The notes: a model not told the origin generated them from the letters alone. Positions 8,271-17,784 are shown, counted from the stretch's first letter. The stretch: DNA of 33,361 bases from NBML01 sp029939535 (GCA_029939535.1 JAOZST010000019.1:1-33361); one strand, 5' to 3'. Made by a program: numbers and translations.

Positions 8271-9392
8271 ATGAAATTTTCGTTTAATAAAAAAAATATT
8301 CTGGAAATTCTATCAAAAATCCAGGGAATTACAGGAAGGAAGACAAATTTAAGTATTACATCTGATATCCTGGTTAAGGCGATGGACTCACAAATCACTA
8401 TTATTGCCAATGATATGGAAACTGTTTTTATTGGTACCTATAATGCCCAGATAGAAACAGAGGGAATCCTGTCCATTAATTCCCAGAAATTTTTTGAAAT
8501 TATCAGGGAATATCCTGAAAATGAAATTTTGGTAAATGAAATTGAAAACAGGTGGGTGGAAATCGGAAAAGGAGATAGTTTATACCATATTGTTTCATCT
8601 GATTATGAAAATTTTCCCGAAACCACTATGATTGAAGATGTCAATTTTGTTGAAATTTCAGCCATGGATCTTAAAAAAATGGTAGCTGTTTCTTCCGTTA
8701 TAGGGTTTTCAAATGAAGAAAAAAGAATTTATGTTCTGGGGTCTTTGATTGAAAAAATAGTTTATCAAGGCCAGGAAAGATTAAGAATTGTTTCTACTGA
8801 CTCCAAGCGCCTTAATTGTTATGATGCAGAATTTAAAGGTGAATTAAACCTGCCCGATGAAAGTATTATTATTCCCAAAAAAGGATTGGGTGAACTGAGC
8901 AAGTTTATTGACAGTAATTCCGACCTTATAAGGGTAGGTGTTAAGGATAATAATTTTATTTTTCAGCGGGCAAATGAAACCATTATGATTAAGCTCTTGG
9001 AAGGAGATTATCCAGATTATAAACCGGTTATCAATTCCGATGAAATGATACCCATTGAAATGGATAGAACTATGGTTTCATTTTTGATGAGACGGGTAGC
9101 CATCTTAACTTCTGATGACTATAAGAGTGTTATTTTAAATTTTAAAGAAAATGAACTGGTTGTAAAAATAACAAATCCAGAGATAGGTGAATCAACAGAG
9201 CGCATAATGATTGGTTATTCAGGTGAAGAAGTAAAAAGCGCTTTTAATCCAAAATATTTTATGGATGCATTGAAACTATTTGAAAATTCCAATGTGGTCC
9301 TGCATATAAAAGATAATAGAAGCCCCTGCATTATCAAAGATATTGATAATGATCAACTCGTTTGTGTAATTATGGCGATGCATATATCATAA
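8271..9392 (+). CDS. dnaN: DNA polymerase III subunit beta (sliding clamp)
   Basis: The beta clamp encircles DNA and tethers Pol III and other repair/replication factors. At 373 residues it has the usual family length (about 366) and the three-domain repeat. MKFSFNKKNILEILSKIQGI is typical of the N-terminus. LSINSQKFFEIIREYP in domain I and RIVSTDSKRLNCYDAE in domain II are typical family segments. It ends with the expected VCVIMAMHIS, corresponding to the C-terminal hydrophobic VMPMRL tail that forms part of the protein-binding pocket. AAGGAT lies 9 bases before the ATG. gyrB follows after 14 bp, so the two are probably co-transcribed. recF, often between dnaN and gyrB, is absent. Confidence 0.96.
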   Translation: MKFSFNKKNILEILSKIQGITGRKTNLSITSDILVKAMDSQITIIANDMETVFIGTYNAQIETEGILSINSQKFFEIIREYPENEILVNEIENRWVEIGKGDSLYHIVSSDYENFPETTMIEDVNFVEISAMDLKKMVAVSSVIGFSNEEKRIYVLGSLIEKIVYQGQERLRIVSTDSKRLNCYDAEFKGELNLPDESIIIPKKGLGELSKFIDSNSDLIRVGVKDNNFIFQRANETIMIKLLEGDYPDYKPVINSDEMIPIEMDRTMVSFLMRRVAILTSDDYKSVILNFKENELVVKITNPEIGESTERIMIGYSGEEVKSAFNPKYFMDALKLFENSNVVLHIKDNRSPCIIKDIDNDQLVCVIMAMHIS

Positions 9393-9406
9393 AGTAAAGG
9401 TCACAC

Positions 9407-11824
9407 GTGGAAAAAAAAGAAGTAGAGAAAGAGTATAGTGCGGATAGTATAAAGGTTCTTGAAGGACTTGAAGCAGTTCGTAAACGTCCTTCCATGTATA
9501 TTGGAAATGTAGATTTACAAGGTCTTCATCATCTGGTTTATGAGGTCGTGGACAATAGTATTGACGAGGCCATGGCAGGCCAGTGTGATACTATTATTGT
9601 TACCATTCATACAGATATGAGTGTGAGCGTGGAGGACAACGGCCGGGGTATTCCCGTTGAAATGCATGAAACAGAGCACATTCCTGCCTGTGAAGTGGTA
9701 ATGACGAAACTCCATGCCGGCGGTAAATTTGATAAAGATTCCTATAAAGTATCAGGTGGCCTCCACGGAGTTGGTATTTCCGTAGTAAATGCACTTTCAG
9801 AGCTTCTTGAAATGGAAGTTTATAAAAATGGTAAAATATATCATCAGACCTATTCAAAGGGTAATAAACTCACGGATTTGAAGATCATCGGTGATAGTGA
9901 AAAAAGGGGTACAAAGATAAAATTCAGCCCTGATTTTTCCATTATGAACGAAAATGAATTTGTTTATGAAACCCTGACCAGAAGAATGCGGGAACTGGCT
10001 TTTTTAAATAAAGGAGTCAGGATAATAATAGAGGATGAACGGTCTGCTGAAAAAGATGATTTTTACTATGAAGGAGGAATTATTTCCTTTGTGGAATATT
10101 TGAACCGTTCATGTACACCGCTACATGAACCCATTCACATTGAAGGGGATAAAAAAGATGTCCAGATAGAGGTGGCTATCCAGTATAATGATACTTTTAA
10201 GGAAAAACTTTATTCCTTTGCCAATAATATCCGCACCATAGAAGGCGGATTCCATGTCTCCGGTTTTAAAGGGGCTTTGACCCGGACTGTGAATTCCTAT
10301 ATTACCTCTGGTTCAAATAATCTTCCCAAGAATATGCAGAATATAAAAATAAGCGGGGATGACATGCGGGAAGGTCTTTCCGTAATTATCTCAGTAAAAC
10401 TCATGGAACCACAGTTTGAAGGACAGACCAAAACAAAACTTGGGAATAATGAGATCAAGGGAATTGTAGAATCCCTTCTCAATGAAAGTCTGGGTCACTA
10501 TCTGGAGGAAAATCCAACTATAGCAAAAAAAATCATTGCCAAGGGCGTTGATGCAGCCCGGGCCAGAGACGCTGCCAAAAGAGCCCGGGAACTGGCACGA
10601 AAAAAAGGAACTCTTCTGGATTCCACCCTGCCTGGGAAACTTGCTGAATGTCAGTATGCTGATCCTGCTGAAAGGGAACTTTTCCTGGTTGAGGGTGATT
10701 CTGCCGGAGGTAGTGCCAAACAAGGCAGGGACAGACGTTTCCAGGCAATTCTTCCCTTAAAGGGTAAGATTCTAAATGTTGAAAAAGCCAGGTTTGACAA
10801 AATTCTGAGAAGTGATGAAATTAAGAATATTTTTACGGTTCTGGGAACAGGGGCTGGCAGGGAAGAATATGATATTGAAAAATTAAGATATCATAAGGTT
10901 GTCATCATGACCGATGCCGACGTAGACGGTTCCCATATAAGGACCCTTTTATTAACATTTTTTTATCGCCAGATGCCGGATCTGATATCCAATGGATATT
11001 TGTATATTGCCCAGCCCCCCCTGTTCAGGGTTGGCTCCAGAAAAAATGGTACATATCTTAAAAATGAAGAAGAGTATTCAAATTATCTGGTAAAACGTAT
11101 TTCGTCCCAGAAAAACTTATTTATAAATAAAAATAATGAGCCTCTTTCTGAGGAAGATTTTTATGAATTTCTTTTAAATCTTACAGATTATTATGATGCT
11201 CAAAATTTATTAAAAAAAAGGGATTATGATACAGATCTTTTATTTATTCTCATCAAAAAAGGGGTAAAAGATAAATTTTTTCTTGAAAAAAGAGAACATT
11301 TAGAAACCCTTGCCACTGAAGTTGCTATCCAGGGATATAAGGTCGGGGAAATAGACTATGATATGGAAAGAAGCATTCATGAGATGGATATTTATGATAA
11401 ATCCGGTAAAAAATTATTGGTAAGGGTTGGCAGGGAAATTCTTGCAACCAATGATTATAAGAGAATGCTTAAAAATTATGAAAAAATAGAACAATTTGAT
11501 CGCCCCCCATTTACAGTTTCCTCCAAGCAGACAGATGCCAAAATAAAAACAGAATTTTATAACATAATAGAACTTCTTGAATTTATAATTTCTGAAGCCA
11601 AAAAAGGAATTAATATTCAGCGCTACAAAGGTCTGGGTGAAATGAATGCAGATCAGCTCTGGGAGACAACCATGAATCCGGAAAAAAGGATCATGCTCAA
11701 GGTGGATATTGAAGATGCTGAAAAAACAGATGAAATTTTTACCCTGTTAATGGGAGAAGAAGTGGAACCTAGGAGAAACTTTATTCAGAAACATGCCCTT
11801 GAGGTGTCTTCCCTGGATTTTTAA
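9407..11824 (+). CDS. gyrB: DNA gyrase subunit B
   Basis: GyrB is the ATPase subunit of the A2B2 enzyme that introduces negative supercoils. The 805-residue protein begins with GTG (AAAGG six bases ahead). Its GHKL ATPase domain shows VRKRPSMYIG, EVVDNSIDEAMAG and VEDNGRGIPV, and GGLHGVGISVVNALS further on. The TOPRIM domain carries ELFLVEGDSAGGSAKQGRDR near 425-444 and VIMTDADVDGSHIRTLLL near 499-516. The region after TOPRIM contains the roughly 165-residue insertion found in proteobacterial GyrB; QRYKGLGEMNADQLWETTM near the end is also characteristic. It follows dnaN by 14 bp. gyrA is not visible; a gap begins 29 bp downstream. Confidence 0.97.
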   Translation: MEKKEVEKEYSADSIKVLEGLEAVRKRPSMYIGNVDLQGLHHLVYEVVDNSIDEAMAGQCDTIIVTIHTDMSVSVEDNGRGIPVEMHETEHIPACEVVMTKLHAGGKFDKDSYKVSGGLHGVGISVVNALSELLEMEVYKNGKIYHQTYSKGNKLTDLKIIGDSEKRGTKIKFSPDFSIMNENEFVYETLTRRMRELAFLNKGVRIIIEDERSAEKDDFYYEGGIISFVEYLNRSCTPLHEPIHIEGDKKDVQIEVAIQYNDTFKEKLYSFANNIRTIEGGFHVSGFKGALTRTVNSYITSGSNNLPKNMQNIKISGDDMREGLSVIISVKLMEPQFEGQTKTKLGNNEIKGIVESLLNESLGHYLEENPTIAKKIIAKGVDAARARDAAKRARELARKKGTLLDSTLPGKLAECQYADPAERELFLVEGDSAGGSAKQGRDRRFQAILPLKGKILNVEKARFDKILRSDEIKNIFTVLGTGAGREEYDIEKLRYHKVVIMTDADVDGSHIRTLLLTFFYRQMPDLISNGYLYIAQPPLFRVGSRKNGTYLKNEEEYSNYLVKRISSQKNLFINKNNEPLSEEDFYEFLLNLTDYYDAQNLLKKRDYDTDLLFILIKKGVKDKFFLEKREHLETLATEVAIQGYKVGEIDYDMERSIHEMDIYDKSGKKLLVRVGREILATNDYKRMLKNYEKIEQFDRPPFTVSSKQTDAKIKTEFYNIIELLEFIISEAKKGINIQRYKGLGEMNADQLWETTMNPEKRIMLKVDIEDAEKTDEIFTLLMGEEVEPRRNFIQKHALEVSSLDF

Positions 11825-11853
11825 GATATAAAATTTAACTTGATAATAAATTT

Positions 11854-11953
11854 NNNNNNNNNNNNNNNNNNNNNNNNNNNNNNNNNNNNNNNNNNNNNNN
11901 NNNNNNNNNNNNNNNNNNNNNNNNNNNNNNNNNNNNNNNNNNNNNNNNNNNNN
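11854..11953. other. Assembly gap of 100 N
   Basis: The run of exactly 100 N is a conventional scaffold spacer, so the true distance is unknown. The left flank is AT-rich sequence after gyrB. The right flank is already inside a coding frame. The flanks share no obvious overlap. Confidence 0.99.
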
Positions 11954-12211
11954 CAGGAAATAGCTGAAAAACGGGCTGAAAAAACAGGATTTGACCTGTT
12001 CCACCATAAAATTCTGGAATCTATGATTGAAACCTCTAAAAAAAGCAAAGCACTGCTGGAAACCCTTGATGAAAAAGGTATGAACATTGTGGACGATATT
12101 GTATCCGCCCTGGTTAATGAACATCACCTCTGGCCGGATGAATATTCAAAACTTTTGCTCAAAATTTTAAACACTATTGGAAAACATGGAAATGCCATTT
12201 CCTTGTTATGA
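11954..12211 (+). CDS. C-terminal fragment of an unidentified protein
   Basis: The visible 85 residues enter open from the gap (QEIAEKRAEKTGFDLFHHKI) and end at a TGA at 12209-12211. They are mostly helical and charged, with a HHLWPDEYSKLLLKILNTIG segment near the end. No catalytic motif or membrane segment is visible. It does not resemble GyrA, which often follows gyrB. A perfect hairpin follows the stop. I do not recognise the family. Confidence 0.6.
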   Translation, partial: QEIAEKRAEKTGFDLFHHKILESMIETSKKSKALLETLDEKGMNIVDDIVSALVNEHHLWPDEYSKLLLKILNTIGKHGNAISLL

Positions 12212-12224
12212 AGGATGCCAAAAT

Positions 12225-12258
12225 ATTCACTCGGAGTTTTTATAAACTCCGAGTGAAT
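12225..12258. terminator. Perfect hairpin between convergent genes, probable terminator
   Basis: A 15-bp perfect stem, ATTCACTCGGAGTTT (12225-12239) and AAACTCCGAGTGAAT (12244-12258), closes on TTAT. It lies between the stops of two convergent genes. A clean U tract is lacking, though AT-rich sequence follows on both sides, so it is a likely but not ideal terminator. Confidence 0.7.
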
Positions 12259-12266
12259 TATATAAA

Positions 12267-13016
12267 TTACTTTATTTTATATCTCCAGCCCTGTTCATCC
12301 ATACGGTTTATAAAATCCACGATATAATCCACAAGAACATCTTTCATCTTCTGGCCTTTTTCAGCAGTTGCTTTTTCAGGGGCCCCGCTGGCACCAAAAT
12401 CAGTTAATTCGGAGAAATTCCATATCAGCTTTACATTATTATCCATATCAGGAATCATTCCTTTGGCTCTGCTTATATCACAAAGTTCTGGAAACATAGC
12501 AAGCCCTATGGATGTTTCGCCTTCACCACCATGTCCCATTCCATTCCAGACTTCAAATGTATCAGGGGGAAGAAGGTTACCAGCCGTAATCCACCAGGCA
12601 TCCAGCACTGCCAGGTTAAAATCAGGATTTTTTATCTTGACCTGCCTTGCAGCAATTTCAATGGCAGCAATATTACCATCATGGCCGTTGATAATCATCA
12701 CCTTATTGATTCCCCAGTGGATAATAGATTCAAGCATCTCCTTGATGACTTTTATAAGGGTTTCATCTGTCAAAGATATACACATGGGTTTATGCCTGTA
12801 ATGACCGCTCATGCCAAACCATAATGGCGGGGCTGCAACTGTATTTTCAAGCCGGGAGGCCAGTGCATGGGCAATATCATAACTTACCAGAGAATCGCAT
12901 CCAAAGGGCAGATGTGCACCATGGCTTTCAGTGGAACCAATGGCCATAATAATCTTATCAATTTTAGCTTCCTGAAAAGAGTGTTCATTCAACTCTTCAA
13001 GCTTTACAGTTTTCAT
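12267..13016 (-). CDS. Creatininase-family amidohydrolase
   Basis: The 249-residue cytoplasmic protein belongs to the creatininase (creatinine amidohydrolase) family, metal enzymes that open cyclic amides or cleave amide-like bonds. Expected metal ligands are visible: GSTESHGAHLPFGCD (E30, H32, D41), the conserved NGHDGN motif at 110-115 and HGGEGETS at 162-169, equivalent to the family HAGExETS. AAAGGAA precedes the ATG. The gene lies 30 bp downstream of the periplasmic binding protein and is the last gene of the liv-type operon. The true substrate is unknown: the family also includes the mycofactocin peptidase MftE and formamidopyrimidine deformylase. The context suggests it processes what the transporter imports. 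Confidence 0.88.
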   Translation of the reverse strand: MKTVKLEELNEHSFQEAKIDKIIMAIGSTESHGAHLPFGCDSLVSYDIAHALASRLENTVAAPPLWFGMSGHYRHKPMCISLTDETLIKVIKEMLESIIHWGINKVMIINGHDGNIAAIEIAARQVKIKNPDFNLAVLDAWWITAGNLLPPDTFEVWNGMGHGGEGETSIGLAMFPELCDISRAKGMIPDMDNNVKLIWNFSELTDFGASGAPEKATAEKGQKMKDVLVDYIVDFINRMDEQGWRYKIK

Positions 13017-13046
13017 TTCATATTCCTTTACAATACGACAATTCGT

Positions 13047-14201
13047 TTATTTTACAGTGGGGAACCAGATTTCTTCCACACTGTATTTTCCTTTTTTCAC
13101 ACTGATAATTGAAACACCTTTTACCGGAACCCCACTGGGCCTTGTATAGGAGATTTCACCTGTAACCGCTTTAAATCCCATTGTTTTGGCAAGACTTTCC
13201 TTTAAAGCTTTGGGTTCTGCTGAATTTGCTCTTGTAATGGCGTCTGCAATCAGGGCTACCGCATCATATCCAAGAGGAGCAAAGGCATTTTCAGGGGCCA
13301 CACCATATTCTTTTCTATAGTCTTCAACAAATTTTATAACTTCCGGTCTGGGATCTTCCCTATAGGTATGGGTTGAAAAATATACATCATTTGCAAGTTC
13401 TTTTCCTGGAACTGTTACAATAAGTTCTGTATCAAAACCATCACCGCTGACTATGGGAAGGGTCAGTCCACTTTCCCGGATCTGTTTTGTTGTAAGGCCT
13501 GCTTCATTGGGTATGGAGGAGATAAAAACGGCATCTGGTTTAGGTGAAGTGTTTTTGAGCCTTGCAATCTGGGCTGAAAAATCTTTGTCTCCCATCATGA
13601 AAAAGTCTTCCAGGACAATTTTCATTCCAAGTTCCTGGGCACGTTGTTTGTAAAATCTGGAAAGGGTTTTTGTAAAATCCATTGAATTGTCTGTCCATAC
13701 AGCCACATTTTTTACACCAAGGGATTTAAAGGAATAATCCGCTATGGCAAAGGACTGATCATCATCTCCAAAGGGAACCATGAACATGCAGTCACCGATC
13801 ATCATGGGCAGAGTGGGCAGGGTGGCCCCGGAAGTAACAAAGGGGATACCTTTTTTCTGGAACAAAGGGGCTGAGGGAAGAACAAAAGAAGGGTCACTGT
13901 GACCTATACCGGCAATAACTCCCTTGCTTAGAAGTTTTTTAGCACCGATTGCAGCAGCTTTCTGATCTGTTTTTGCATCCACAGATAAAAGTTCTATCAT
14001 GCGGCCGTCAAGCAGTCCGCCATTTTGATTAATGATCTTTACAGCAAGCTGGGCACCACGCAGAGAGGGCGTATCAATTGAAGACATTCCTCCCGTAAGG
14101 CTGTATAATGCACCTATTTTAATAGGTTCGGCAGAAAAACAAGGGGCTGCCAGGGTAATTGACATAAAAACCAGAGCAATAATTAATAAACATTTTTTCA
14201 T
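13047..14201 (-). CDS. livK: Periplasmic branched-chain-type ABC substrate-binding protein
   Basis: This 384-residue exported protein captures the ligand for the adjacent LivHMGF-type importer. A signal peptide is clear at residues 1-23 (Lys pair, hydrophobic core, cleavage after CFSA). The mature protein begins PIKIGALYSLTGGMSSIDTP, the hallmark of the LivJ/LivK (periplasmic_binding_6) family. GVIAGIGHSDPSFVLPSAPL and PLGYDAVALIADAI are other family segments. AAGGAG stands 8 bases ahead of the ATG. It follows livM by 12 bp. The fold covers amino acids, amides, urea and aromatic acids, so the ligand cannot be read from sequence; the gene symbol marks the family only. Confidence 0.9.
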   Translation of the reverse strand: MKKCLLIIALVFMSITLAAPCFSAEPIKIGALYSLTGGMSSIDTPSLRGAQLAVKIINQNGGLLDGRMIELLSVDAKTDQKAAAIGAKKLLSKGVIAGIGHSDPSFVLPSAPLFQKKGIPFVTSGATLPTLPMMIGDCMFMVPFGDDDQSFAIADYSFKSLGVKNVAVWTDNSMDFTKTLSRFYKQRAQELGMKIVLEDFFMMGDKDFSAQIARLKNTSPKPDAVFISSIPNEAGLTTKQIRESGLTLPIVSGDGFDTELIVTVPGKELANDVYFSTHTYREDPRPEVIKFVEDYRKEYGVAPENAFAPLGYDAVALIADAITRANSAEPKALKESLAKTMGFKAVTGEISYTRPSGVPVKGVSIISVKKGKYSVEEIWFPTVK

Positions 14202-14213
14202 TTTAAAATCTCC

Positions 14214-15212
14214 TTAATTTTGATGTTTATGTTTTCCCATGACAAAATCGGGTTCCTTTGTCCCGAATATGCCGCTGGGTTTAAAAATAAGAATAAGGAT
14301 AAGAATCAAAGACATAACAATCTCACCCACTCCATATATACCGAAATTTTCTTCCAAAGGCCGGAAACATTCATTGGTCAATGTAAAAATAATGGCTGCT
14401 GTTATGGAACCGGTGATACTTCCTGTTCCACCTACAACCACCATGACAACAATATTAAACGACATGATAAGGGAAAATGAGCCCGGGGTCATGGCCGTAA
14501 TCAGATGTCCCCATAAACCTCCTGCAACTCCGGCAAAAAAAGCACCTGCCGTTAGAGCAAAACTGCGGGTATAGAACAAATTTATACCAAGGGAGTTGGC
14601 AGCCATCTCGTCTTCTCTAATCGCAAGCATTGATCTGCCAAGGGAAGAAAATTTAATTTTCCAGCAAATATAAATAGTTACAACAACCCAGCCTGCGACC
14701 CAGTAAACATTGGTAAAATCCTCAAGTCCGTTTAATCCAAGAGGTCCACGGGTAATGGAATCTGCATTGTTTAACAATACCTGAATTATGATAAGAAATC
14801 CCATTGTTGCAACGGCCAGGTAATGTCCCTTGAGCCGAAGGACAGACAATCCAACCATTAGAGCTACAAGGGCTGCGCAGCAGCCACCAACCAGAAGTGC
14901 TGGAAAAAAAGGGAGATGAAGTGAAACCATCCATTGGGGTAGATCCGGCAGGAATAAGGGTTTTTTTTGAATGGAAAAGGTTAAAAGGGCAGTGACATAC
15001 CCGCCAATGGCCATAAAAGCAGGGTGCCCAAGGGAAAAAAGGCCGGTAAACCCATTGGTCAGATTCAGGCTGACGGCCAGTATAATGTTGATGCCGGTAA
15101 AGCAGACAATGGCAATCAGATAATCATTTGCAGTTTTATCCATAAAAAATGAGAAGACAACCAGGAATATGATCATGAAGGCAAGACTGTATCTGGGACG
15201 ATTAGTTTTCAC
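14214..15212 (-). CDS. livM: Branched-chain-type ABC transporter permease LivM
   Basis: The 332-residue inner-membrane permease pairs with LivH. It has about 9-10 hydrophobic segments. Typical motifs are NLTNGFTGLFSLGHPAFMAIGG early on and the cytoplasmic loop SLGRSMLAIREDEMAANSLG that contacts the ATPases. GVGEIVMSLILILILIFKPSG ends the family region. The start is taken as GTG at 15212, overlapping the livH stop (TAG) by one base, with GGAGG about 10 bases ahead. A longer open frame up to 15482 is rejected: its first 90 codons are an out-of-frame reading of livH and give a Cys/Trp-rich, non-family sequence. Confidence 0.92.
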   Translation of the reverse strand: MKTNRPRYSLAFMIIFLVVFSFFMDKTANDYLIAIVCFTGINIILAVSLNLTNGFTGLFSLGHPAFMAIGGYVTALLTFSIQKKPLFLPDLPQWMVSLHLPFFPALLVGGCCAALVALMVGLSVLRLKGHYLAVATMGFLIIIQVLLNNADSITRGPLGLNGLEDFTNVYWVAGWVVVTIYICWKIKFSSLGRSMLAIREDEMAANSLGINLFYTRSFALTAGAFFAGVAGGLWGHLITAMTPGSFSLIMSFNIVVMVVVGGTGSITGSITAAIIFTLTNECFRPLEENFGIYGVGEIVMSLILILILIFKPSGIFGTKEPDFVMGKHKHQN

Positions 15213-16111
15213 TAGGCTCTGTCCTCCATATTTTTTCCCAGGAGTCCGTTGGGCATGGCAATTAAAATAATAATAAGTGAACCAAATACAAAAGCATCTC
15301 TGTATGAAGAATAAATTGGTGGTAAAAGACCCACAAAAAGTACTTCTGCCAGTCCCAGTATAAATCCGCCAAGAATGGCACCCGGAATTGATCCAACTCC
15401 ACCAATAACGGCTGCAACAAAGGATTTTAGCCCTGGAATATAACCCATCAAAGGATCTATCTGTCCAAATTTTCCTCCCCACATTAATCCTGCAATGCCT
15501 GCAAGACCACTTCCTATGGCAAACGTGGCCATGATTGTCTTGTTGATATTAATTCCCATTAACCTTGCCACATCAATATTTTCAGCCGTTGCCCTCATGG
15601 CAATACCCAATTTTGTTTTTTTAACCAGAAGAATAAGGGCTATCATAAGAAAAATAGCGGTCAAAATAATAATAAGATCAACTACTCTGAAGCTTACAGG
15701 TCCCAATTGAAACAGGGTCTGCATATAATCGGGAAAACTGAAATTTCGCGGCTGGGCGCTTAAGGTGAGTATTCCAAGATTCTGGAGCATGATGGAGATA
15801 CCCAGGGATGCGATAAATCCGGTTACTTGAGGTGCACCCCGCATTGGCCGGAAGCTGATCCTTTCAATAAGTATCCCCACACTGCAGCCGGTTAAAAGGA
15901 CAAAGAATGCAACCAGGGGGAAGGGGAGACCTGCGGTTTCCATAAAGGCCAATGTTGCAAAGGCACCAATCATGACAATATCGCCATGGGCAAAATTAAT
16001 AAGCCGGACAATACCGTAAATCATTGAAAATCCGATTGCAACTAGGGCATACATACTTCCAAGTATCACACCATTGGCCAGCTGCTGCGCAATGTACCCT
16101 GAGTCCATCAT
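15212..16111 (-). CDS. livH: Branched-chain-type ABC transporter permease LivH
   Basis: The 299-residue inner-membrane permease has about 8 hydrophobic segments. The LivH signature is clear: QLANGVILGSMYALVAIGFS at the start and IYGIVRLINFAHGDIVMIGA next. AMRATAENIDVARLMGININ is the coupling-loop motif, and SFVAAVIGGVGSIPGAILGG follows. Its ATG overlaps the livF stop by 4 bp (ATGA), which implies translational coupling; a second ATG lies immediately after the first. livM begins on the last base of its stop codon. Confidence 0.94.
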   Translation of the reverse strand: MMDSGYIAQQLANGVILGSMYALVAIGFSMIYGIVRLINFAHGDIVMIGAFATLAFMETAGLPFPLVAFFVLLTGCSVGILIERISFRPMRGAPQVTGFIASLGISIMLQNLGILTLSAQPRNFSFPDYMQTLFQLGPVSFRVVDLIIILTAIFLMIALILLVKKTKLGIAMRATAENIDVARLMGININKTIMATFAIGSGLAGIAGLMWGGKFGQIDPLMGYIPGLKSFVAAVIGGVGSIPGAILGGFILGLAEVLFVGLLPPIYSSYRDAFVFGSLIIILIAMPNGLLGKNMEDRA

Positions 16112-16830
16112 TCACCTCCAAGGTAGGCTTTTTGTACCATGGGATTAAGGGCAAGGTCTGAACTTTTGCCGTAAAGAGCTACAGAGCCTGTTTCAAGAAC
16201 ATATGCCCTATGGGAAAGCTCCAATGCCATAACAGCATTTTGTTCCACAAGCAGGATGGTCACACCCTGGGAATTTATTTTTAATAGCATATTGAAAATG
16301 GTCTCAATGATAAGGGGAGCAAGCCCCAGGGAAGGTTCATCCAGGATCAAAAGTTTTGGCCGGCTCATAAGGGAACGGCCAAGGGCAAGCATCATCTGTT
16401 CTCCGCCTGAGAGGTTTCCTGCTGCCTGATTTGATCGCTCCCCAAGTATGGGGAACATTTTGTTGACAATTTGAAGATCCTTTTCTATTTCATTGTCTGA
16501 ACGCAGATAAGCGCCCACAAGTAAATTTTCTTTTACGGAAAGCTGGGAAAAAATACCCCTTCCCTCGGGACATTGGGAAATCCCTGCTCCAACGATTTGT
16601 TCTGGTGCCATGGAAGAGATATCAACTGCTGTTTTACCTTTTCTCGATGAATAGAGTATTTTTCCTTTTTCAGGTCTCAAAAGACCTGAAATTGTTTTTA
16701 AGGTGGTTGTTTTTCCAGCACCGTTTGCACCTATCAAAGCTATGATTTCCCCATGACCTACATGGAGATCCACCTGGTGCAGCACATGGGTTTTCCCTCT
16801 GTAAACATCAATTTTTTCAATTATCAGCAT
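16108..16830 (-). CDS. livF: Branched-chain-type ABC transporter ATPase LivF
   Basis: This 240-residue ATPase works with LivG to energise the LivHM permease from the cytoplasmic side. Walker A is GANGAGKTT near residues 36-44. The Q-loop region is ISQCPEGRGIFSQLSVKENL. The ABC signature is NLSGGEQMMLALGRSLMS, and Walker B is LLILDEPSLGLAP. The H-loop position carries Gln (LLVEQN), as is normal for LivF. The ATG at 16830 (MLIIEKIDVYRG) is preferred over the longer frame to 16911 because AAAGGA lies 8 bases ahead of it and the longer version adds a non-family stretch overlapping livG by about 95 bp. The chosen start overlaps livG by 14 bp. Confidence 0.94.
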   Translation of the reverse strand: MLIIEKIDVYRGKTHVLHQVDLHVGHGEIIALIGANGAGKTTTLKTISGLLRPEKGKILYSSRKGKTAVDISSMAPEQIVGAGISQCPEGRGIFSQLSVKENLLVGAYLRSDNEIEKDLQIVNKMFPILGERSNQAAGNLSGGEQMMLALGRSLMSRPKLLILDEPSLGLAPLIIETIFNMLLKINSQGVTILLVEQNAVMALELSHRAYVLETGSVALYGKSSDLALNPMVQKAYLGGE

Positions 16831-17614
16831 GTATTTTTTCCTTTGATGAACCAAGATATGCCTTGATAACATCAGGGGAGTTTTGAATCTCTTCCGGGGT
16901 TCCGCTGGCAAGCATAAGTCCCTGATTCAGAACCTGGATACGCTGGCAGAGATTCATCACCAGACGCATGTCATGCTCGACAATTAAAATGGTCATATTG
17001 TAGTCTAAATGAATTTTTTTTATGGTGTTCATGAGGGCCCTGGTTTCCTGGGGATTCATTCCAGCGGCTGGTTCATCAAGGAGCAAAAGTGTTGGATCTG
17101 TAGCAAGTGCCCGGGCAATTTCCATTCTTCTTTGATCACCATAGGGAAGCTTTTTGGCTGGTTCATATATAAGACCTGTAAGACCCATCATTTCAGCAAA
17201 ATCCAATGCTTTCCGGTTAATTTTTTCTTCGGTTTGACGAAATTTTACCGAGTGGCAGATGGTATTAAATAATCCAAGGCCATGGTGCATGTGAAAGGCT
17301 ACTTTTATATTGTCCAGAACACTGAGTTCACCGAAAAGCCTTATATTCTGAAAGGTTCTTGCAATTCCAGTTCTGCTTGTCTGGGAAGGAGAATATTTTG
17401 TGATATTTTTTGAATTAAAAAAAATTTTTCCGGAACTAGGTTTTAAAACACCCGACAAAAGATTGAATACCGTGGTTTTACCGGCACCATTGGGACCAAT
17501 CAGCCCCACCAGCTCACCTTGCTCCAGATTCAGGTTAAAATCAGATACAGCCACAAGCCCACCGAATCTTTTTTCCAGGCCTTCCACCTGGAGCAAATAA
17601 TTTTTCTGGGCCAA
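16817..17614 (-). CDS. livG: Branched-chain-type ABC transporter ATPase LivG
   Basis: The 265-residue ATPase is the first gene of the liv-type operon. Walker A is GPNGAGKTT. The LivG-specific segment GIARTFQNIRLFGELSVLDN follows. The signature is LPYGDQRRMEIARALATDP, Walker B is LLLLDEPAAGMNPQE, and the H-loop is ILIVEHDMRLVM. The start is placed at TTG 17614 because AAGGAG sits 7 bases upstream and the protein then begins in register with the family (AQKNYLLQVEGLEKRFGG). An earlier GTG at 17665 lacks a ribosome site. Upstream are 170 bp of AT-rich DNA holding an inverted repeat, the likely control region. Confidence 0.94.
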   Translation of the reverse strand: MAQKNYLLQVEGLEKRFGGLVAVSDFNLNLEQGELVGLIGPNGAGKTTVFNLLSGVLKPSSGKIFFNSKNITKYSPSQTSRTGIARTFQNIRLFGELSVLDNIKVAFHMHHGLGLFNTICHSVKFRQTEEKINRKALDFAEMMGLTGLIYEPAKKLPYGDQRRMEIARALATDPTLLLLDEPAAGMNPQETRALMNTIKKIHLDYNMTILIVEHDMRLVMNLCQRIQVLNQGLMLASGTPEEIQNSPDVIKAYLGSSKEKIHADN

Positions 17615-17748
17615 GGTTTTCTCCTTTTTTATTATTACATGGATCAGGATCTGAATTTTATTCACAAGGATACAGATATCTAATAATTTTTTAGGGTTAT
17701 GGTAGATATATTAAATTGGTATGTAAATATAGGAAAAATAGAGTTTAT

Positions 17749-17767
17749 ATATAGGTAAAACCTATAT
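17749..17767. promoter_or_regulatory. Inverted repeat between the response regulator and livG
   Basis: ATATAGGT (17749-17756) and ACCTATAT (17760-17767) flank AAA. The hairpin lies 18 bp past the response-regulator stop and about 135 bp before livG. It could be an operator for the LuxR-type regulator or a weak terminator; a T-rich stretch follows on the minus strand only after 9 bases. Confidence 0.4.
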
Positions 17768-17784
17768 GTTTTTAAAAAATAGAA

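Noticed and set aside
15213..15482. N-terminal extension of livM upstream of the GTG at 15212
   Set aside because: These 90 codons are livH read out of frame; the sequence is Cys/Trp-rich and unlike LivM, whereas the GTG has a proper ribosome site and the family start.
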